This document shows positions 32,360 through 42,688 of a stretch of DNA of 64,000 bases, one piece after another. The stretch covers positions 16,672-80,671 of the forward strand of contig JASANG010002542.1 in the NCBI GenBank assembly GCA_030248215.1. Direction: 5' to 3'. The stretch comes from Enoplolaimus lenunculus. Its lineage: Eukaryota > Nematoda > Enoplea > Enoplida > Thoracostomopsidae. Below the pieces are notes generated by a model. It saw nothing but the letters and a program-made list of their open reading frames with translations, ran no database searches and was not told where the DNA came from. The first letter of the stretch is position 1. Each line of letters starts with the position of its first letter. The translations under genes and the position numbers were made by a program.

Positions 32360-32568
32360 CACTGCAAAAAATGGTGAGTCAAATTGACTCCCTCCGAAAT
32401 AGGCTCTACAGGACTGCACAAGCCGAGTGAAATTCGACTTAGACATGGTCAAACATCACGCACGAAGGCGCACGCTTGACTCTGGCGGAGTCGAATTTGA
32501 CTCCGTTTGTGTATTTCCGTAGAGCCTGTTTCGGATGGAGTCAATTTGACTCACCATTTTTCCGCGTG
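32360..32568. mobile_element. F5 MITE
   Basis: CACTGCAAAAAATGGTGAGT to GACTCACCATTTTTCCGCGTG; the centre carries CACGCACGAAGGCGCACG, unlike most copies. Confidence 0.83.
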
Positions 32569-32659
32569 TATGATGCATACAAAAAGTTCACCCTGGTTCC
32601 ACCACCATTCCGCACTGGCATAAAACATTATCACCGGGTTTAGCAAATTCATAACTTTT

Positions 32660-33063
32660 ACGGTCAATGTTACTTTGAGGGGCGCAGTATAAACATATTC
32701 CTAAACCTGGGCCTGAAGCCTCAGTGTAAACGCAAGCCAAAAATTAGGCTATTAAGCCTACTTAAGCAAACAAATAGTCTAAAACCTAAATTAACTCTAT
32801 AGTCATGCGAAAAAATGGTTGACACCTCAAAGGGCCAATGTAAAGAACAGTGGCGCAACAGTATTATAAGCGTATTCCTAAGCCTAAGCCTAAGCCTAAA
32901 CCTAAGCTTTAGCCTAAGCGTAAGAATGAGCATATTCCTAAGCCTAAGCCTAAACCTAAGCCAAGCAAAAAATAGTCTACAGCTTATGCTTCCTCTAGTT
33001 TAGTCCCACAGAAAAACGTTCCGCCCCTGATCTTTACATGGGCGCCTCAAAGTAACATGGGCC
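32660..33063 (-). mobile_element. M2-like MITE (TTTGAGGGGC subtype) interrupted by M1
   Basis: Outer ends GGTCAATGTTACTTTGAGGG and CTCAAAGTAACATGGGCC are inverted. The interior keeps CCTAAACCTGGGCC-like array remnants. M1 occupies 32833-33044. Confidence 0.78.
32833..33044 (-). mobile_element. M1 MITE nested in M2, perfect 8-bp target duplication
   Basis: GGCCAATGTAAAGAACAGTG to CTGATCTTTACATGGGCG. CCTCAAAG is repeated exactly at 32825-32832 and 33045-33052, and it is part of the M2 right end. Confidence 0.9.
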
Positions 33064-33129
33064 GCTTTTATAAAAAACAAGCGTTTGAAAGCTATAGCAA
33101 TAAATTACAAGAACATAAATACAGCACTG

Positions 33130-33236
33130 TTCCAAACGCAACTCAAAGTGCGAATCAACCCAACTACTGTTATTAACTCAGAAATAACTAACTTTCCATT
33201 TGAGTTGATTAATTAACTCATTGGAATTTACAGTGT
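33130..33236. mobile_element. F4 right-half fragment
   Basis: ACTCAAAGTGCGAATCAACC to TTGGAATTTACAGTG; left half absent. Confidence 0.65.
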
Positions 33237-33864
33237 GTGGTTCTTAGATTGAAATTTCTACGGCAAATCGTTTACCACAACCATTTTCATTCGCCTACAG
33301 TTAGGCAATAATACGACATAAATCTATTAATCGCTAGCGCCATAAGAGCTTACAGGAAACTCGAGCGCATATGCTTCAAACCGGCACACTTTAGAACCTT
33401 AAGCCTAAGCCTAATTCTAAACCTAAGCCTAACTCTGGAATATTTTTGATTTATATATTATATAGGTATATATTACAATTATATATTATATATACATATA
33501 TAATATATAACATATATTTAATATATATTTGTAATGTATATTATATAGGTATATATTACAAATATATATATTATATATATATATAAATATATATATATAT
33601 ATGGGTAAAGCAGTTTGTAATAATATATTTTCTGATTTCCTTCAGTAATCCATATTTTGCGAGATTTACGCAATTTCAGCAAAATCGACATTTAATTCAT
33701 AATCCAACGTTTCCCATCCCTTGCAAGCAGCAACCTATAAAAATTAATGCCATATGCTAAACGCCCGACCCACGACATCTAGCACAGAAGTCACATAGCG
33801 CCGTAACCCTGTAATTCTCTACAGTGGAAACATTTCTGAAGGAGGCAGGCAAGAAAAATTGTCT

Positions 33865-34069
33865 GGTCAATGTAAAGAACAGAGGCGGAACAGTATTTTA
33901 AGCATATTCCTAAGCCTAAGCCTAGGTCTAAGCTTAAGCGTAAGAATGTGCATATTTCTAAGTGTAAGCCTAATCCTAATCCAAGCAAAAAAATTAGTCT
34001 AAAGCTTAAGCTTTTACTCTATTGCAGTCCCACAAAAAAAACGTTCCACCCCTGATCTTTACATGGGCC
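33865..34069 (-). mobile_element. M1 MITE
   Basis: GGTCAATGTAAAGAACAGAG to CTGATCTTTACATGGGCC. Flanks AATTGTCT and AATTTTCT differ at one base (8-bp target). Confidence 0.85.
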
Positions 34070-34263
34070 AATTTTCTTAACGTAAATTTTTTTGCTGTGA
34101 AAAAATGTTCAATTAACGGGGTCGCTGTATTTGGCGGCTCTGAAATCAGCGATTAAAGCTGGTTCGAACTGTCAATCTACGTATGGTCCGCTGGAAACGT
34201 TAGACCGGCTTGTAATGGGACGCTAGCAATTAGGCACGCAGTCCGCCTGTCAACAAGTTGCTT

Positions 34264-34535
34264 TTCCTGTAAGGTTGACGCTTTGTCACGCGGCGTCGTT
34301 CTTCGCCGTCTGTTGCCGTCCGTCAACGTCCGTCACCATACGGCATCGTACTGTAGGGACCCTAAGAAGAGGGGGAATGGGGACCCCCTCTTATTACCCC
34401 CTCTTATTCGGATCACTACGGTGCTTGAGTAATTCGTGCACGATACCGCTCGGTTACAGACGGTGACGGACAGCGCCGAACGGTGACGGAAAGCGACGGA
34501 CAGCGCTGGACATCATCAAAAGTATTGCGGCACTC
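34264..34535. mobile_element. F10 MITE interrupted by a 71-bp F6 mini-copy
   Basis: GTCCGTCAACGTCCGTCACC on the left and GGTGACGGACAGCGCCGAAC on the right are inverse CG-rich arms. Between them 34351-34421 is an F6 reduced to its ends (CTGTAGGGACCC to GATCACTACGG), flanked by TA and TG. Confidence 0.75.
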
Positions 34536-34682
34536 TTACTATTACCTGTAATAAAAGTATGAAATTCATTGTTTTCACAATATCTTTTCTTATTCGTTTT
34601 CCTGAATTAAACAAAATTAGCTTTTTTGCCTTAAAATACATTTACTTAAATTATATTTAATCTTAAATAAATTTTGTTTATT

Positions 34683-37600
34683 TTACTTGTAAATCACAGC
34701 CGCCACCGTTCCACCGATCAGTGGCCCAACCCAGTGAACATAATGATATTTCCAGACGTCACCTGATTTCATACAGCTTGGCAAAACTCCACTGAAAAAT
34801 AAACAAATGTCAAAATTTGCAGAAAATAACCCCTTAGGATTGCGCTATACTTCATGCAAAGTTCACAGAGTAACTTTTGAGTGCCTGCTTCCGATTTGTA
34901 ACGGTGCTTGGGGTTACCTCATGTACACATTTTAAAATGTACACTCGTTAGCCCCACCCTAATGTCTGTTTCTCCGTTCGCCCCTCACTAACGAGTGTCA
35001 CAGAAAATTATTTGACGCTCGTTAGGGTGGCGCTGATGGAAATTTGACCTTTATATGTATATCTACAAGAGAGTACATTTTAAAATGTGTACATGGGGTT
35101 ACCACAAAACCGGTACACTGCAGAAAATGGGGAGTCAAATTGACTCTCTCCGAAATAGGCTTTTCCTGACTACACAAACTGAGTCAAAATTCGACTCCGC
35201 CTGAGTTAATTTCGACTCAATTTGACTCTGGCGGAGTCGAATTTTGACTCAGTTTGTGTAGTCAGAAAAAGCCTATTTCGGAGTGAGTCAATTTGACTCA
35301 CCATTTTTTGGAGTGTTGTAGTTTGTTAATAAACCGAGTCGCAGCCAGTCGGAATTAAGTAATCTTTGGAAAAGGCAAATAACCTTCAAATGATAAGTTA
35401 CTATACTGCGGCCAAAAGTACTAAAATGAGTAATCTGTTGTCTGCTCTTTCGAGTCTATAAAGCTCGAGTCGAAAGATGCTGTAGACGATTGAAATTCAA
35501 GTTTTCAAAAATATCATCCATCGGTAACGTTTTCAGCCATTTTTTTCTTTAGTTTTTTCAATAGTTATCATAACAATTATAGCGCTACTTAATAATGGCT
35601 GGGTTTCCGAAACCCTACTGAAGTACGATTTTAGTACTTAAGTACGTGCTAAGTAATACTTAACGATTTTATTACAACAATTATGGCGCTAATTAATAAT
35701 GGCTGGGTTTCTGAAACCCTACTGAAGTACGATTTTAGTACTTAAGTACGTGCTAAGTAATACTTAACGATTTTATCACAACAATTATAGCTCTAATTAA
35801 TAATGGCTGGGTTTCCGAAACCCTACTGAAGTACGATTTTAGTACTTAAGTACGTGCTAAGTAATACTTAACGATTTTATCACAACAATTATAGCGCTAA
35901 TTAATAATGGCTGGGTTTCCGAAACCCTACTGAAGTACGATTTTAGTACTTAAGTACGCGCTAAGTAATACTTAACGATTTTATCACAACAATTATGGCG
36001 CTAATTAATAATGGCTGGGTTTCCGAAACCCTACTGAAGTACGATTTTAGTACTTAAGTACGTGCTAAGTAATACATAACGATTTTATCACAACAATTAT
36101 AGCGCTAATTAATAATGGCTGGGTTTCCGAAACCCTACTGAAGTACGATTTTAGTACTTAAGTACGTGCTAAGTAATTACTTAACGATTTTGTCGTTTTT
36201 AAAAGCGCACTTAAGTAAATACTTAATTCGCTGACTAAATTTGATAGAATACAAATTTCCCATTCAGGAATACAACCTTAGTCTAACTGAAATTGTAGCA
36301 GCACGGTGCCTTCTTAATATAAAACAAAACTATAACTTTTTTGTTATGACAATGGCTGGCATTCGGCGATTATTTGATTTTGCTCGAAATTTAAGTATTT
36401 ACTTAAATCGTCGACTTAAGTAATTACTTAAGTATAACTTAAGTAAATACTTAAGTAAGACTTCGGAAACCCAGTCATTGTTCTTTAATTGTTATATGTA
36501 TTTTTCGTACCAATCCTCAAAAATTGAATATGCCGCCGCTGGGCCAAGGCTGCGTGCTGGATTCAAACTGGCACCGCTTGAATTTCCCCTGAAAATACAT
36601 GAAAATCATCACACAAAAACGTATTTCTGAACCCATAAAAATTAGTCTAAAGCTTAAGCTTACTCTACTGCAGTCCCACAGAAAAACGTTCGGGCCAATG
36701 TAAAGAACAGCGGCGAAACAGTATTATAAGAATATTCTTAAGCCTAAGCCTAAGCCTAAGCCAAGTAAAAGAAATTAGTCTAAAGCTTTAAGCTTACTGT
36801 TTTCTAGTTCCACAGAAAAACGTTCCGCCTCTGATCTTGGGTCGTTATTGTAAACGTTGAGTTTTCGCGTCGTTTACAAGAGAATAATTAAAACTTGGTG
36901 CGTTCAAAAGGGTGATTTGATCGCTAGACACCCCGCATTCACCAATATCTGATGCTTGTAAAACTTTGAAGATAACCTTGCAGCGAGATGAGCAAGAAGC
37001 TATAAGATGCTAAACGTGTATTGTAGCATCAAAATTTTAACCATCAATCACAAAACGGTTCTTGGTTTATGGACTGGGAGACCAGCAGATAAGACCGCCT
37101 AGATACGCATCCGAGGGTGCGTCAGGTATCCAGTGATGTATCCAGGTCAGATAGAACGAATGTATTCCCTTCCAAAATGAAAAAAGTTTGCTTTCTCTAC
37201 TGAGGATTTAAGAATAAGGGTAGCGCTATACTTTTGAAGACGTCCACCACCGTCGGTCACCATCCGCTGCCGGCCGTCAACGTACGTCACCGGTCTGAAT
37301 TACTCAGATACGATACTGTATAGTAACGGGCGGTGACGGACGGCGACGGACGGCACCGGGCGACAAGTATAGCCGCACTCAATCCTCGTAAATAGCAATG
37401 GTAAAAAATGGCATTTTATTGTAAGAAAATGCTAAATATGCTACAGTTCAATCAATACTGAAACCAAAACAGCTTCAGCAGCTAACGCAACGTCAAACAG
37501 CTTCAGCAGCTAACGCAACGTCAAACAGCTTCAGCAGCTAACGCAACGTCAAACAGCTTCAGCAGCTAACGCAACGTCAAACAGCTTCAGCAGCTAACGC

Positions 37601-40600
37601 AACGTCAAACAGCTTCAGCAGCTAACGCAACGTCAAACAGCTTCAGCAGCTAACGCAACGTCAAACAGCTTCAACAACGCAACGTTGCAAAACAGCTTCA
37701 GCAGCTAACGCAACGTCAAACAGCTTCAGCAGCTAACGCAACGTCAAACAGCTTCAGCAGCTAACGCAACGTCAAACAGCTTCAGCAGCTAACGCAACGT
37801 CAAACAGCTTCAGCAGCTAACGCAACGTCAAACAGCTTCAGCAGCTAACGCAACGTCAAACAGCTTCAGCAGCTAACGCAACGTCAAACAGCTTCAGCAG
37901 CTAACGCAACGTCACTTTTTGGCTTCAATATTCATTGTTCCTGTCTCCCTAAGAAAAAGACCCTAATGTACGCCTTAGTAGATTTAACATCGATTGCAAA
38001 ACGCCAGGCACGCGCGACCACAGGTGTTTGGGTTGCCAGTCAACGGCAGTGGAAAATAAAGGGGTGTCGTCGACACCCCTTAAAGATTCAATGCAACGTT
38101 TAACGATTAACGTCTTGTTGGCTTAGCTCGCAAGGTTTGCTAAACTACTCTATTTGCCTTTTACCCCTGGGTTGTCAATCAAAGATGCCGTTCCTTAGCC
38201 AATTTGGCGTGTCCTTTGTTTCGGAGGGTTTACCGTTGTACCTTTGTTTGATGCCCCTGCAAAAATATCGTTCCCACCGTCGGGTGCCAAGGGCACAAAG
38301 ACCTGGTTGGAATTTAACAAAACAGCGTTTGTTTACCCTGCCAAAATGCTGATCAACAGTGAAAATCCAATTCCAAGAGGTGCGAGTACATTCGATCCTT
38401 TCGAGTCAACGGCTGCGTTCAAAACACTGCTCACAAGGATAAACGTCAGGATCGCTTCTGTGACGATTGCCTGAAAATTTGTTGAGATATTTAGCGGATT
38501 TTGACCAAGGTAAAGAACTTGGGCGGAACAGTATTATAAGCACATTCCTATGCCTAACCCTAAGCCTAAGCCTAAGCGTAAGAATGAGTACATTCCTAAG
38601 CCTAAGCCTAACCGTAAGAATGAGGATATTCCTAAGCCTAAGCTTAAGCGTGAGAATGAGCATATTCCTAAGCCTAAGCCTAAGCGTAAGAATGAGCATA
38701 TTCCTAAGCCTAAGCCTAAGCGTAAGAATGAGTACATTCCTAAGCCTAAGCCTAAGCGTAAGAATGAGAATATTCCTAAGCCTAAGCCTAAGCGTAAGAA
38801 GAGGATATTCCTAAGCCTAAGCCTGTGCTCATTTTTAGGAACCACAATTTTTACACTGCAAAAAATGGTGAGTCAAATTGACTCTCTCTGAAATAGAGTC
38901 TACAGGACAACACAAACTGAGTCAAACTCGACTCCGCCAAAGTCAAATTAGACTTACTCAGTCGCACGTTTGACACTGGCGGAGTCGAATTTGACTCAGT
39001 TTGTGTAGTCCCGTAGAGTCTATTTCGGAGGGAGTCAATTTGACTCACTATTTTTTGCAGTGTGGAGTTCGACAGTTTGAAAATCTATCCTTAACAGGGA
39101 ATAGATGCTATATGTATTTGAGAATAAAAGCACTACTTATTCAAGTGCGACCCTTTAAGTTTTTGTTAACCAATGATTTTCCAGTATTTTCTATTTCCAC
39201 TATTGAGATTTAAGTAAGCAAAACTTAAGTAAATAAGCTAAGTAATTCGAAAATCCCCTCATAGTCATGGATAGCCCCTTGTAAAGTGTTATAAATTGGG
39301 TAAAATGACAGCCAGTGTCGGAACAGACAGGTGTGGGGGCTCTCCCTAAATTGCAGTGTAGAGGCACCCAAACTCGCGAGCGAAGCGAACGAGAAGCCAG
39401 ACGCATCTTAAAACTTAAACGGTTTTTGTTTCAACCGGTTGGGGCCCCTTTAGGGGTATTGGGGGTATGGGGGGTGGCTGCTCCGGCCCTGATGACAACC
39501 ATGTAAATTAAAGTCAAAGTTTAAACTCAATATAATCTAAATAGAGTCAAACGTTGACATGAGACACGTCTCTACACTGCAAGAAATTTTGAGTCAAATT
39601 GACTCTCTCTGAAATAGGCTTTTCTGGACTACACAAACTGAGTCGAATTCAACTCCGCCAGAGTCATATTCGACTCACTGAGTCGCACGTTTGACTCTGA
39701 CGAAGTCGAATTTGACTCATTGTGTGTAGTCCCGAAAAGCCTATTTCGGAGAGATTCAATTTGACTCACCATTTTTTGCAGTGTTCAATCCAGGCGATAT
39801 CAATTTACCTCTCCAGCATTGGCAACAGATGGCGATATGTTAGTTGTTCCACCAGCAATTGACATATACGTCGACTTGTGAACAGACGCCTGAAAATACT
39901 TTTCCGATATATTTGTCGTATACCAATTTGCTATTCAGTCTACAGTGCGAAAAATGCAATTTGATCATTTCTATGAATAGCAGTTAAGCCTAAGCCAAAT
40001 AGCAATTTAATCAGTTTTCAGTAATACAAAAACGAACGAAATGTTTAAGTCAGCGCTGATTGGTTGTTGTTTTGGCGTTTGATCGTCTAAATTAGTTTTG
40101 ATTGAGCAGTTTAATTGCAATTTGCCCTAAAATTTTGTAATATAAAATCGCATATGAAGTTAAGCCAATCAGCATTTGGCATGAATAACAGTTTGCGCGA
40201 CGATGACGTGTTTTGCAGCGAGAACTTGCAAGCTAAAGCCCTGTTCACCTGTGCAAATGTTTGCAGCGAGAACTTGCAAGCTAAAGCCCTGTTCACCTGT
40301 GCAAATGTTTGCAGCGAGAACTTGCAAGCTAAAGCCCTGTTCACCTGTGCAAATGTTTGCAGCGAGAACTTGCAAGCTAAAACCCTGTTCACCTGTGCAA
40401 ATTTTTGCAGCGAGAACTTGCAAGCTAAAGCCCTGTTCACCTGTGCAAATGTTTGCAGCGAGAACTTGCAAGCTAAAACCCTGTTCACCTGTGCAAATTT
40501 TTGCAGCGAGAACTTGCAGCTACAACTTGCACGTGCAATTTTTGCACTACAAAAACCTGCAACAAGTTTTGCAAAATGATTTTTGGTACGAGTGTATAGG

Positions 40601-41832
40601 GGCGTTCAACCAATACGTACCCGAACGAAAAGTGCTCCAAAAAATCCTCCGAGCAGTTGCGCGATGACGTAAAACAACGCCAACAGCGGATGTATCGCTC
40701 CGCTAATTGTAACTCCAGTTGTGACCGCAGGATTAAAATGACCGCCGCTAAAATTAAAGTCAAACACCTGAGCGAGAAAACCCGGGGGGTGGGTGAAATC
40801 ACGACAATTCGACACCCGACAACTCGTCACCCGACAACTTGTAATCAGAAATATTATCGACTCCACCTATCAGTCGCCAATCATTATGATTAGGCGTAGG
40901 TTAAAGCTTAAAATTACGTTTAGGAATATGCATAGATTTAATCATATAGGTTTTACAACACTGTTGAGTGACAAGACAAGTTGCCGGTCGACGAATTGTC
41001 GTAGGTTCGCCAGTGGAAAACACGAAAGCGTCAGACAATTTTAAACGAATTTAATTTTTTTGCGGGGGCAGGGACGAGAGACATTTGGGGCGCTGAGAAA
41101 ATATTTGGCATAAAGTGATTTTGTAATACTGATATTGGAGTAACAATAATAAGTCACTGATGCATCCTTGGGACCCAGGAGGCTCAGCCCTGAGCGCCCC
41201 CGGGAACAATTTTACCCCCCTTGAAAATTTTCAGCCTTGCCTGTGTTCTGCGCTGGCCAAAATATTTTAAAGATCTCAGCTCTCCAACCAAGTTTAGGGT
41301 ATGAGCCAGGAATTTAAAGAAAAATCTATTTTACCTGATATGTCCTAAGGCAATAATAAGCACAGCAATACAGATACCGTGTGCCAATGCAGCTGACAAC
41401 GCCCCATATCCTGCCAGCGAGCTTAGCGATCCTGAAATTATAATTTAAATTCCAATAAAAGGGGGTGTTCCGGCCGAAGCCTTCGCCCCCCTTCTCAAGT
41501 TTAAGATTTTTGTGAAAATTATAATCCATTTATGGTCGTATCCGTCCATCATCGTGCATTACAAATCCGGCCCCGTCCGGCATCATGCACGACTTACTCG
41601 CGTCCTCATAACCAACCCCACACGGTGACGAACGACGACGGACCGGTCCCACACGACAGGTATACCGCCGACCCTTACAAGCCTCAAGCTTACCAACATA
41701 AATAAATAACGCGACTCCAAGAAATTCAGCAAAAACACTGCGAATATTTCGAAAAACCGAACTGCCGTGGTCGTCTCGTGACATATCAACAGAAGTTTCT
41801 TCGCCAGAAAATGCAGATACTTTTGTAGGCAT
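34683..41832 (-). CDS. aquaporin-8-like channel, seven exons
   Basis: Exons from the start: 41832-41694, 41431-41335, 40747-40621, 39889-39809, 38470-38337, 36588-36511 and 34791-34683. All borders are GT/AG and the total of 765 bp encodes 254 residues. The first pore motif is SGGHFNPAV with NPA at residues 84-86, and the second is GASLNPARS with NPA at 202-204 followed by Arg205 of the selectivity filter. ALAHGICIAVLI before the first NPA and the overall length match the AQP8 group (water and ammonia channels of plasma and inner mitochondrial membranes); substrate preference here is inferred only. Six hydrophobic helices are visible, and the protein ends right after helix 6 (VAAVIYK) with almost no tail. 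The poly(A) signal AATAAA abuts the stop (TAAAATAAA). All introns are loaded with MITEs and minisatellites. The first exon begins only 96 bp after the end of another gene on the same strand. Confidence 0.93.
34909..35106. mobile_element. inverted-repeat element, aquaporin intron 6
   Basis: GGGGTTACCTCATGTACACA and TTTTAAAATGTAC at the left; ACATTTTAAAATGTGTACAT and GGGGTTACC at the right; inner CGTTAGCCCCACCCTAA pairs with TTAGGGTGGCGC. Confidence 0.65.
35116..35315. mobile_element. F5 MITE in aquaporin intron 6
   Basis: CACTGCAGAAAATGGGGAGT to CTCACCATTTTTTGGAGTG with full-length arms. Confidence 0.87.
35590..36475. mobile_element. inverted-end element with six 104-bp repeats, aquaporin intron 6
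   Basis: The left end CTGGGTTTCCGAAACCCTAC begins each of six copies at 35599, 35703, 35807, 35911, 36015 and 36119. The right end at 36475 is the inverse (CTTCGGAAACCCAGTCATTG). The interior is rich in TACTTAAGTA palindromes. Confidence 0.82.
36634..36835 (-). mobile_element. M1 fragment followed by a second M1, in aquaporin intron 5
   Basis: 36634-36691 is an M1 right part (TTAGTCTAAAGCTTAAGC to AAAAACGTTCG). A nearly complete short M1 starts at 36693 (GGCCAATGTAAAGAACAGCG) and ends near CTCTGATCTTGGG. Confidence 0.7.
37216..37382. mobile_element. F10 MITE in aquaporin intron 5
   Basis: AGGGTAGCGCTATACTTTTG to GGCGACAAGTATAGCCGCACT. Confidence 0.8.
37470..37913 (+). repeat. 28-bp tandem array, about 16 units, aquaporin intron 5
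   Basis: Unit CAGCTTCAGCAGCTAACGCA plus ACGTCAAA, nearly identical between units, with one irregular unit near 37670-37695. Confidence 0.92.
38509..38845 (-). mobile_element. M1 MITE with eight-unit array, right end missing, in aquaporin intron 4
   Basis: Left end reduced to GGTAAAGAACTTGGGCGG. The array of CCTAAGCCTAAGCGTAAGAA units with GAGTACATT or GAGCATATT spacers repeats eight times. An F5 copy begins at 38854. Confidence 0.8.
38854..39062. mobile_element. F5 MITE in aquaporin intron 4
   Basis: CACTGCAAAAAATGGTGAGT to ACTCACTATTTTTTGCAGTG. It lies between an M1 array and an F7 end fragment (39063-39130). Confidence 0.87.
39575..39782. mobile_element. F5 MITE at the edge of aquaporin intron 4
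   Basis: CACTGCAAGAAATTTTGAGT to CTCACCATTTTTTGCAGTG, 27 bp from the 3' edge of exon 4 (39809). Confidence 0.86.
40213..40560 (+). repeat. 48-bp tandem array grown from an F12 end, aquaporin intron 3
   Basis: Unit TTGCAGCGAGAACTTGCAAG plus CTAAAGCCCTGTTCACCTGTGCAAATGT repeats about six times and ends in GAACTTGCAGCTACAACTTG, the normal F12 continuation. Because 48 is a multiple of 3, several frames on both strands stay open (16-residue peptide repeats); not genes. Confidence 0.85.
40798..41030. mobile_element. inverted-end element (GTCGGGCGACGAATTGTCG), aquaporin intron 2
   Basis: CGACAATTCGACACCCGACA and CACCCGACAACTTGTAATC at the left; AAGTTGCCGGTCGACGAATT and GTCG at the right. A solo end of the family is at 62332-62370. 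Confidence 0.55.
41530..41682. mobile_element. F10 MITE in aquaporin intron 1
   Basis: TATGGTCGTATCCGTCCATC to CGACAGGTATACCGCCGACC with CGGTGACGAACGACGACGG inside. Partial F10 pieces also lie at 12683-12753 and 18822-18930. Confidence 0.7.
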
Positions 41833-41928
41833 TTAAATGCGCCCGCAAAATGCTGGGTTCCGTCCTTCTCCGCTCGAAATTTCACGCTTTTTTGATTAAA
41901 TAAATATCTTTTATTTTAGACTAATTAC

Positions 41929-42134
41929 TTAGCTACCCACGTTGTTTAATATTTTTGCTAAAATCAACTCAAATTTTATATTCAAATCTCTTGATGAATA
42001 GAAGTTTTGTAGTGTTGTTGTATTAATAGATTTGCAACTAGAACAAAATTGCGCAGCACTTGAGCAGCATGGGATATGCTTCATATTCCTATTAAAAGGA
42101 TAGTAACTAGACCAGCACATTCGTTCGATGTAAC
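41929..42134 (-). CDS. terminal exon of an unrecognised gene just upstream of the aquaporin
   Basis: A strong acceptor (AATATTTTTCCAG) opens a frame beginning in phase 1 and reading GYIERMCWSSYYPF, then a Cys-rich stretch (CCSS, FCSSC), ending LNNVGS and TAA. AATAAA follows about 13-20 nt after the stop (near 41910-41915). This has the form of a last coding exon with its polyadenylation site. Its upstream exons were not identified. The 96-bp gap to the aquaporin ATG on the same strand would suit a downstream gene in a trans-spliced operon. The protein family is unknown. Confidence 0.5.
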
Positions 42135-42189
42135 CTGGAAAAATATTAAGAAACAATGGCGTCCCAATCATACTCTATAAATACACTTT

Positions 42190-42530
42190 ATAGGGCTTTA
42201 CGGTCGGGTTCATACCAACGGTTTGTTTTACCCCAACGGTTGGTTTCACGCCCACGGTTCGTGCACTTTCTGTAAGGAGTTTTTTGACCGTAACTACTGA
42301 AGGCCACGCTCGTTTGGCAAATCCTTTGGCACAGATATTCCCTACGGACCAGGTTACCAGTGTACAAAATTTAAACGAAATTGGTCAGATATTACTTGAC
42401 TACCAACATGCAAACTAAACTGAAAATACGCACTTGAGAAGCGCGAACCATATATATGAACGCTATCGTGTTCATATGATTAGAAAATGTTAATATAATA
42501 TTACTAAATAGTGTTTAAGATATATAGCTA
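42190..42530. other. unique stretch with short imperfect repeats
   Basis: ACCAACGGTTTGTTTTACCC, CCAACGGTTGGTTTCACGCC and CACGGTTCG form a short three-fold repeat at 42215-42265. The rest shows no gene or MITE. It would be the place to look for earlier exons of the gene ending at 41929. Confidence 0.35.
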
Positions 42531-42531
42531 C

Positions 42532-42617
42532 TGTAGTGACCCGAGTAAGAGGGTGGTAATAAGAGCTGTGGGTCCCCATTTTGAGTCCCAATCAATTGGA
42601 GTCCGTATTCCTAATTT
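42532..42617. mobile_element. F6 left-end fragment
   Basis: TACTGTAGTGACCCGAGTAA and GGAGTCCGTATTCCTAA, joined to an F4 fragment. A matching right-end fragment is at 46790-46853. Confidence 0.6.
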
Positions 42618-42688
42618 TAGAGCTCAAGCTTCTGAGTAAATTCGAATCATTCTGAGTTAAAATCAACTTACTGGAATTTACAGTGTAA
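42618..42688. mobile_element. F4 end fragment fused to an F6 fragment
   Basis: TTTAGAGCTCAAGCTTCTGA to CTGGAATTTACAGTG, following a truncated F6 (42532-42617). Confidence 0.6.

Noticed and set aside
37470-37913. CRISPR-like array of 28-bp repeats
   Set aside because: The units are contiguous with no unique spacers, lie in an animal intron and have no cas genes. It is a minisatellite.
38509-38845. Long Leu/Arg/Lys/Pro-repeat reading frames on both strands (also at 29900, 45900, 48500, 50100 and 60650)
   Set aside because: They are by-products of the TTAGGC hexamer arrays inside M1-M3, which lack stops in most frames; there are no starts, splice sites or flanking coding sequence.
39310-39490. 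Segment with GCGAGCGAAGCGAACGAG as coding sequence
   Set aside because: Similar strings are common in non-autonomous elements, and it sits in aquaporin intron 4 with no supported frame. It is probably another transposon remnant.
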